Shown here piece after piece: positions 58,580 to 64,000 of a stretch of 64,000 nucleotides of DNA. Numbering within the stretch: position 1 is the first letter of the stretch; the number at the start of each line of letters is the position of its first letter. The stretch is from Echeneis naucrates (taxonomy: Eukaryota; Chordata; Actinopteri; Carangiformes; Echeneidae), in the NCBI RefSeq assembly GCF_900963305.1, contig NC_042531.1, positions 630,001-694,000 of the forward strand, in the 5' to 3' direction. The notes below the pieces were generated by a model. The model saw only the letters and a list, made by a program, of their open reading frames with translations, was not told where the DNA came from and made no database searches. The position numbers were made by a program, and so were the translations under genes.

Positions 58580-60020
58580 AAAATGTCATTTGTCAGATCC
58601 TTTAAAAGTATTTATCTGTTTTGTCATTAACTTTTCAACTTTTGTTGTTGTTGTCAGTCTTGACTGTGGCATGATGTTTATACAGAGCTCATTCAGGAAA
58701 TCAAGTTTTTCTTTTTCCATGAAATTTTAATGTCACAACGAGGGCATTCATCATATCAATAATGATCATTTGAATGTTGACACTGAAGTTAAACCTGCAC
58801 TAATGTTTTGGTTGATATTTAGACGTTCCTGATGTTTTTACTGAACATGAGCTGAAATCAATAAACTGTTGTAGTAGCAGTGATGTTGCTATTCCTTTTT
58901 GTTCTATGATCCAGAAACAGAACTGAACCTTCAGGAATGGTTTTCTTTATTTGTGATGGGGTGCTGCTGCAGTCAGGGTCAAAGTTCAGAGTTTCATTAA
59001 TTAAGTCCAAACTTTGCTCATGAAGAAAACCTTAATTAATTAATTAATTAATTAATAAAAGCAATATCTGACCAGGAGCTTGAACCACAAAGCTGGATTT
59101 GGAGTTAGTGTGCTAACTTCAGGTTAAATCTGAGTTTTCGCCAACTGTTTAAACCCCTGAGACCTTCAACTCTGCAGCACTCTGCCTGAAGGTCACAGAG
59201 TTCAGAGAAAGTTTCTCTCATTAGTTTGATGCAGTTTCCAATGTGGCCTCCTCTGAGCTCAGGGCTGATGAAAGATCCTGTAATGAGTCTCATTAGTGTC
59301 CCTGAGGACGAACCGGATTTTAGCCAGATAATGACCCATCAGCCTTCTGGGACAGAAGAGTGAACCATCCAATGGAGTCAACAACAGCTCATTATCTCCT
59401 CCATCCTTTGGAGACCAAAGACTTCATGCAGTAAAATATGATATGATACAACATAATGTAATACAATACAACAAAATATTATAAAATGTGATATCATACA
59501 ACAACTTAAAATTGAATATGATAAAAAGTGGTATGCCACATTAATGATCAACACTCGGTGCTACATGTCAAAGTCATGTCCACATTAATGGAGGACTGAA
59601 GGTTTCCCAGCAGGACATTGTCCAAAGCAACACAGCGTCTCCCCCAGCTGCTCTTCTTCCCATAATGCACCCTGCTACCATAAACCTGATCCTTCAGTCC
59701 AGACCACCCCCTCCCATGTCTTTCTGGTCCGGTTGTGATGCTCATGTGTCCCCTGCAGGAGGTCTTGGTGAAGGACTTGGGTCCAGCAAGGACTCCCTGA
59801 TTGCTGCGCCACATCAAAGTGATCTCTGTGTGTTCTGACGTGTAGAATCAGTGCATGTCCTCAGACTGATCAACTCAACTTAAAAAAATTAAACTCCATC
59901 AAACTATTGTTGTATTTACTCAGCTCAGACATTTTATTTACACTGATGATGAATGAGATAATTCGGTAATCATTGTGTTATATTGTGTATTAGTGTTGTT
60001 GTTTCAGTGTAGATCTGGAG
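58580..60020. other. Interval downstream of OR-10
   Basis: No gene seen. A TTAA tetranucleotide run lies at about 59033-59057. The rest looks unique. Confidence 0.5.
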
Positions 60021-60175
60021 TCTAATGAGACCCACTGTGGCCAGACCGCCTGACTAAAACCCTCCACTTCCTGTGACTCTGGATGTGCAGGGATCGTACC
60101 ACCTGTACAAACTGTGGCTGAATTTAATGTCACATTTATAACTGAATGGATACATGGAGGTGTAGAAATACATTC
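60021..60175 (+). pseudogene. Odorant receptor relic (upstream element plus N-terminal codons)
   Basis: A decayed upstream element (TCTAATGAGACCCACTGTGG at 60021, then GACTAAAACC) is followed at about 60118 by AATTTAATGTCACATTTATA and ACATGGAGGTGTAGAAATAC. These align with the first 20-odd codons of the receptors (FNVTYxT...GGYVEVEKY), with gaps. Receptor similarity stops at about 60175, shortly before a SINE-like insertion. All transmembrane segments are gone. Confidence 0.65.
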
Positions 60176-60199
60176 TTTCTTCTACCTCTCATCTGTTTC

Positions 60200-60345
60200 C
60201 AGGTCATGGGGGGTCCTGGAGCCAGTCCCAGCTCACAGGATCCCAGGAAACCCCCACAGGCACAGGGACAACATGGAGACGCCAGGAACTGAACCCACAA
60301 CCTTTTTGTTATGGAGAAAGAGCGCTAACCACTGCCATTCAATCA
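60200..60345 (-). mobile_element. tRNA-type SINE copy
   Basis: The plus strand carries the complement of the fish SINE in order: GGAGCCAGTCCCAGCTCACA, GGCACAGGGACAACATGGAG, GAACTGAACCCACAACC (B-box complement) and GAGCGCTAACCACTGCCATT (A-box complement). It is a fuller copy than the others here and lies beside the receptor relic. Confidence 0.65.
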
Positions 60346-62313
60346 GACGGTAGAATATCTTTAATTTGTTTGTCTCAAGATCAGTCCTTTGTGTTTCTGG
60401 GTTCATTTTGTTGTAAAGACAATCAGATATTTGGAGCTGAGTTTTCATCATTAATGAGCAGAACTCCTGATCAGATAAAGACAGAAACAACCCAAACACA
60501 TGAGAGGAACTTTTCTTTGGCTATTCTGCTTTACACAGTTTTTATCAAAAGGGTTGATTAGATTCTGTGTCTGTTCCACAGTTTTGTTCATGTCATCATG
60601 GAGAACAGTATTATAATTTCATATTCATTCATTCATCCACTCCTCTGTTGAACCTTCAGGTGGTTTATCTTATTTAATTTATTTGTCACTTCATTAGTGA
60701 TTCCTGACAGGAGGTCAGAGGTCACAGAGAGGGGACAAAGTTATTACAAAGAAAATCCTGGTTTTGTGTGTGTGTTCATAATTAGGTTCTTCTAGTTGTC
60801 TGTGGCTGGGCTGATGTAAGACCCTGTAATGAGTCATTAGTGTCCCTGAGGACGAGCTGGACTCCAGACAGACAACAACCCTGATGGGACAGAAAAACCT
60901 CACCTCCGTCATCAGAGAGAAGCATAACGACAACCCTAACCCTAACTCTTCTATGGAGAGCATGAAGTTTGAACATAAACAAGAGCAAATAAAGTCTGAC
61001 TGTTGTTGCCTCATCAGCTGGAAAAAAACAAACGCACAATGATCATGTGACTTCTGTCATCCTCACTCCCACCACTGGATGTCGCCTAGCAACAAGTCAA
61101 TGATGTTTCTTCACGTTACCATGCGTCCAGATGGTCGATCTGTCAGCCGCCATGTCTCCTCAGATCTGGATCAGATGTACTGAGTGAAGGATCAGTGTTA
61201 ATAACTGAGGAGGTGACCCAGTGACCAACAGCACACACACACAGAGGGCTGATAACGGCCTCTGGTCTCATGAAGGTCCAGATGTTGTTGGGGGGGATTT
61301 AATGTATCACAGCTCCTGTTTGTTTGTGTGTGAGTGTGTGTGTGTGAGGCTAAAAGCAGTGAAGAGTTAAGGAGCTTAGAGATCTGTTGAAGTACCTACA
61401 GAGAGAGAGAGAGACAGAGAGACCTTAAGAACACGCAGGGAGGTCTGTTGGTGGACTGAATGGGGTCAGAGCGGATTAGTGTCTGTTCTGGTTTGTAGTA
61501 AAATCACGTCCATGTCAGAACCACCGGGTACTGTTTCACTGGAGAGGTCACACTGAGACGACCAGGACCAGGACCAGGACGAGCTGGTGAGTCCATAATT
61601 TGGACTGGAGGGGTCTGTGTGGTGAGTTAAAGATGTGAACTGGGATTAAAACCAGCATTCACACCGGAGCTGTTGTGTGTCTGTGGGTTTATAGTTGATA
61701 AGTTGTTGTGTGTCTGCGGGTTCACATTCACGTTTTTATCAACACAACAGTGAGGAAGCTGCTACAGATGAAACCACAAAAAGACACAGCGCACTGAAAT
61801 CGGTTTGTGCCCAATGAGGTCAGAAACATCTGTCAGCAAGTTTATGACATCATTGTCAAACTGTTGCTAGGGGACAGTTTGTAGCCGTAGAGACATCGAC
61901 AGGACTGAAGGGAAAAATGGCTGATGTAGTTCTGTGTTCGATTCCCACATGGAAGCATCAGTTTATGCTGTTTCTGTGATCCATGTTTACCTGAACTAAA
62001 CCAAGACATGACCATTACAATGGTAACCATGGTGACCACAACCACAACGCTCTACAGGCACCATCAAGCTGCTAGAAACTTTTAAAGCGTTCACAGTTTA
62101 ACGTCATCAGATCTGATGATGTAACGAAGCTGACCTTTGACCTCCGAGGCCACTGGTTAATTAAAGCTCCTCCTGAGACAGAAACAGAAGCGGAGCCAGG
62201 TTAAGGAGCTAAGGAGGAAACAACAGTGACAGACACACAACACGCTGAATGGCTGTTCTGGACTCACTAACCGTTGATCGATGTTTACTTTCAGAGGACA
62301 ATCCTGTTTCCTG
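60346..62313. other. Interval between the receptor cluster and mpp4 coding start; probable mpp4 5' exon
   Basis: No receptor sequence remains. At about 61555-61586 a GGACCA hexamer tract leads into GACGAGCTG followed by a good donor (gtgagtcc). Given position and strand, this may end a non-coding first exon of the MPP4-like gene. That is inference. Confidence 0.35.
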
Positions 62314-63157
62314 ATGATGACAAGACAAACCATGGAGCCAGGTAAGACACACACACACACACACACACCTCAGTTGGAGGTGCAGCAGGTCTTTATGTTT
62401 CATGGTGATGAAATGAGGACAGTAGGACAGTCTGGTCTCTTTGTGGGACATTTCTGTATGTTATGTTTTGTTATGATGCGTTCTGTATGTGTGTGTATGA
62501 AACTCAGCACCAGCTTGTTATACACAGTTACATCACCTGTCGTGACGTAATGGTGTCACCTGTATCTGGGGGCGGAGTTATGGGAAATAAATGGACTGAT
62601 GGTGACAGTGTGTCTGTGTGTGACTGTCTCCTGTCTCTCCTGTCTGTCTGTCTGTCTGTCTGTCTGTCCCCTGTCTCTCCTGTCTATGGTCAGGTGTCTC
62701 GGAGGTGTTGTCCTCTGTGGTGGACGATGTCAGTCAGGCTGTCAACAGAAATGTCAGTGGAGCTCACATGCTGCATGAACTGCTGACGGCGCCGTGGCTG
62801 CACGCCCTGCTGAAGGTACCACCTGACCACCGTCATCATCATCATCATCGTCATCGGGCAGGTGATGATATCGTTTCCTGTTTTGTCTGGTCCAGATGTA
62901 CGAGTCCCTGCTGCAGTTCCAGATGTTGATGCCCACACCGTTCCTGCCTCACAGCTCAGGCCTGTCCCATGAGGTCTACACACGTATTTTGACTCAGTTT
63001 TTACTTTTATTTTATCCCTCATTATTGTTATTGTTATTACTATCACTGTGTTTTGTGTGTCTGTGTGTGTCAGATCATCTCTGTCATACAGAAGCTCCAT
63101 CGTCCGTCAGCTGAAGCTGTGGAGCTTTACAGCCTCCTGAGCTCCTCCCACCTTCAG
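62314..63157 (+). CDS. mpp4: MPP4-like membrane palmitoylated MAGUK, N-terminal part (runs off window)
   Basis: Scaffold protein of the p55/MPP family; MPP4 acts at photoreceptor synapses. Coding exons: 62314-62341 (MMTRQTMEP), 62694-62815, 62896-62973, 63074-63157, with GT-AG junctions and consistent phases. The translated exons carry an L27-type region: VSEVLSSVVDDVSQAVN, MLHELLTAPWLHALLKMYES, then IISVIQKLHRPSAEAVELYS and LLSSSHLQ, leading into a second L27. This follows the order I recall for MPP4 (LLYDLLHSPWLQALLKIYD, LSYEVVELL) better than MPP3 or MPP7. PDZ, SH3 and guanylate-kinase exons must lie beyond the window. ATG 62314 is the first in the exon after the acceptor near 62293; a second ATG follows at once. 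Confidence 0.72.
62345..62368. repeat. CA microsatellite at the first mpp4 donor
   Basis: The intron begins gtaagacacacacac, so the CA run starts about five bases into the intron. Confidence 0.93.
62641..62668. repeat. GTCT tetranucleotide run
   Basis: A short TGTC/GTCT run lies about 25 bases before the acceptor of the mpp4 exon 62694-62815, in its polypyrimidine tract. Confidence 0.9.
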
Positions 63158-63174
63158 GTGAGTGGACCCCCCCA

Positions 63175-64000
63175 CGTCACCACAGAGGACAACCTGACCC
63201 CCCCACTCTGTTATTACCCCTGCTCCCCGCTCCCCCCCCCCACTCTGTTATTAACCCTGGTCTCTGTCCCCCCCCCACTCTGTTATTACCCCTGCTCCCC
63301 GCCCCCCCCCCCACTCTGTTATTACCTCTGGTCTCTGTCCCCCCCCCCCCACTCTGTTATTAACCCTGGTCTCTGTCCCCCCCCCACTCTGTTATTACCT
63401 CTGGTCTCTGCTCCCCGCTCCCCCCCCACTCTGTTATTACCCCTGCTCTCTGCCCCCCCCCACTCTGTTATTACCCCTGCTCTCTGCTCCCACCCCCACT
63501 CTGTTATTACTCCTGCTCTCTGTCCCCCCCCCCCCACTCTGTTATTACCCCTGCTCTCTGCTCCCACCCCCACTCTGTTATTACTCCTGCTCTCTGCCCC
63601 CCCCCCCACTCTGTTATTACCCCTGCTCTCTGCCCCCCCCCACTCTGTTATTACCTCTGGTCTCTGCTCACCGCTCCCCCCCCCACTCTGTTATTACCTC
63701 TGGTCTCTGTCCCCCCCCCCCCCCCACTCTGTTATTACCCCTGCTCTCTGCTCCCACCCCCACTCTGTTATTACTCCTGCTCTCTGCCCCCCCCCCACTC
63801 TGTTATTACCCCTGCTCTCTGCCCCCCCCCACTCTGTTATTACCTCTGGTCTCTGCTCCCCGCTCCCCCCCCCACTCTGTTATTACCTCTGGTCTCTGTC
63901 CCCCCCCCCCCCCCCCCACTCTGTTATTACCCCTGCTCTCTGCTCCCACCCCCACTCTGTTATTACTCCTGCTCTCTGCCCCCCCCCCCCCCACTCTGTT
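63175..64000. repeat. Poly-C / ACTCTGTTATTACC minisatellite in an mpp4 intron
   Basis: More than 20 units of about 36-42 bases: a run of 7-18 Cs, then ACTCTGTTATTACCCCTGCT and CTCTGC/CTCTGT. It starts soon after the splice donor at 63158 and continues past the window end. The minus strand is G-run-rich. Confidence 0.95.

Noticed and set aside
60930-60948. Telomere-like CCCTAACCCTAAC string
   Set aside because: Only two to three units; chance or tiny interstitial remnant.

Overview
The window looks like nuclear DNA from a ray-finned (teleost, probably percomorph) fish. It has intron-split vertebrate genes with GT-AG junctions, intronless odorant receptors carrying the fish-typical LHEPMY and NPxIYGLK motifs, a fish gene for an S51 aspartyl dipeptidase that mammals lack, fish tRNA-type SINEs, and very many CA and minisatellite tracts.

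Layout. 1-8152 (minus): a complete TGF-beta type II receptor gene (tgfbr2), 8 coding exons, 643 codons. 8153-9570: a divergent intergenic region with a minisatellite. 9571-12177 (plus): alpha-aspartyl dipeptidase (PepE/S51), 8 coding exons, with one surplus G in a first-exon G run. 14829-29893 (minus): a complete integrin alpha-V gene (itgav), 32 coding exons, 1050 codons; every junction was checked by eye and all phases agree. 29894-33119: itgav 5' flank and repeat-rich spacer. 33120-60175: an odorant-receptor cluster with nine intact intronless genes, one truncated inverted copy and one N-terminal relic. 62314-63157 (plus, runs off the window): the first coding exons of an MPP4-like MAGUK with L27 domains.

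The odorant-receptor cluster has a recent tandem duplication of a two-gene unit (about 34.72-41.51 kb and 42.33-47.90 kb). It also has a pair of genes almost identical over the coding region only, and a 20-base sequence followed by a TATA-like box 145-281 bases upstream of nearly every receptor, in either orientation. The duplicated units begin at a hairpin built from two opposed SINE heads, and its loop is inverted between the two copies.

The multi-exon genes share a second theme: CA repeats and minisatellites begin almost directly at 5' splice sites. One itgav intron array contains copies of the end of the preceding exon together with its splice donor. I found no CRISPR array, no rRNA or convincing tRNA gene, and no recognisable retroviral or capsid-bearing element.

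TGF-beta receptor II and integrin alpha-V are functionally linked (alpha-V integrins activate latent TGF-beta), but their closeness here may be chance.
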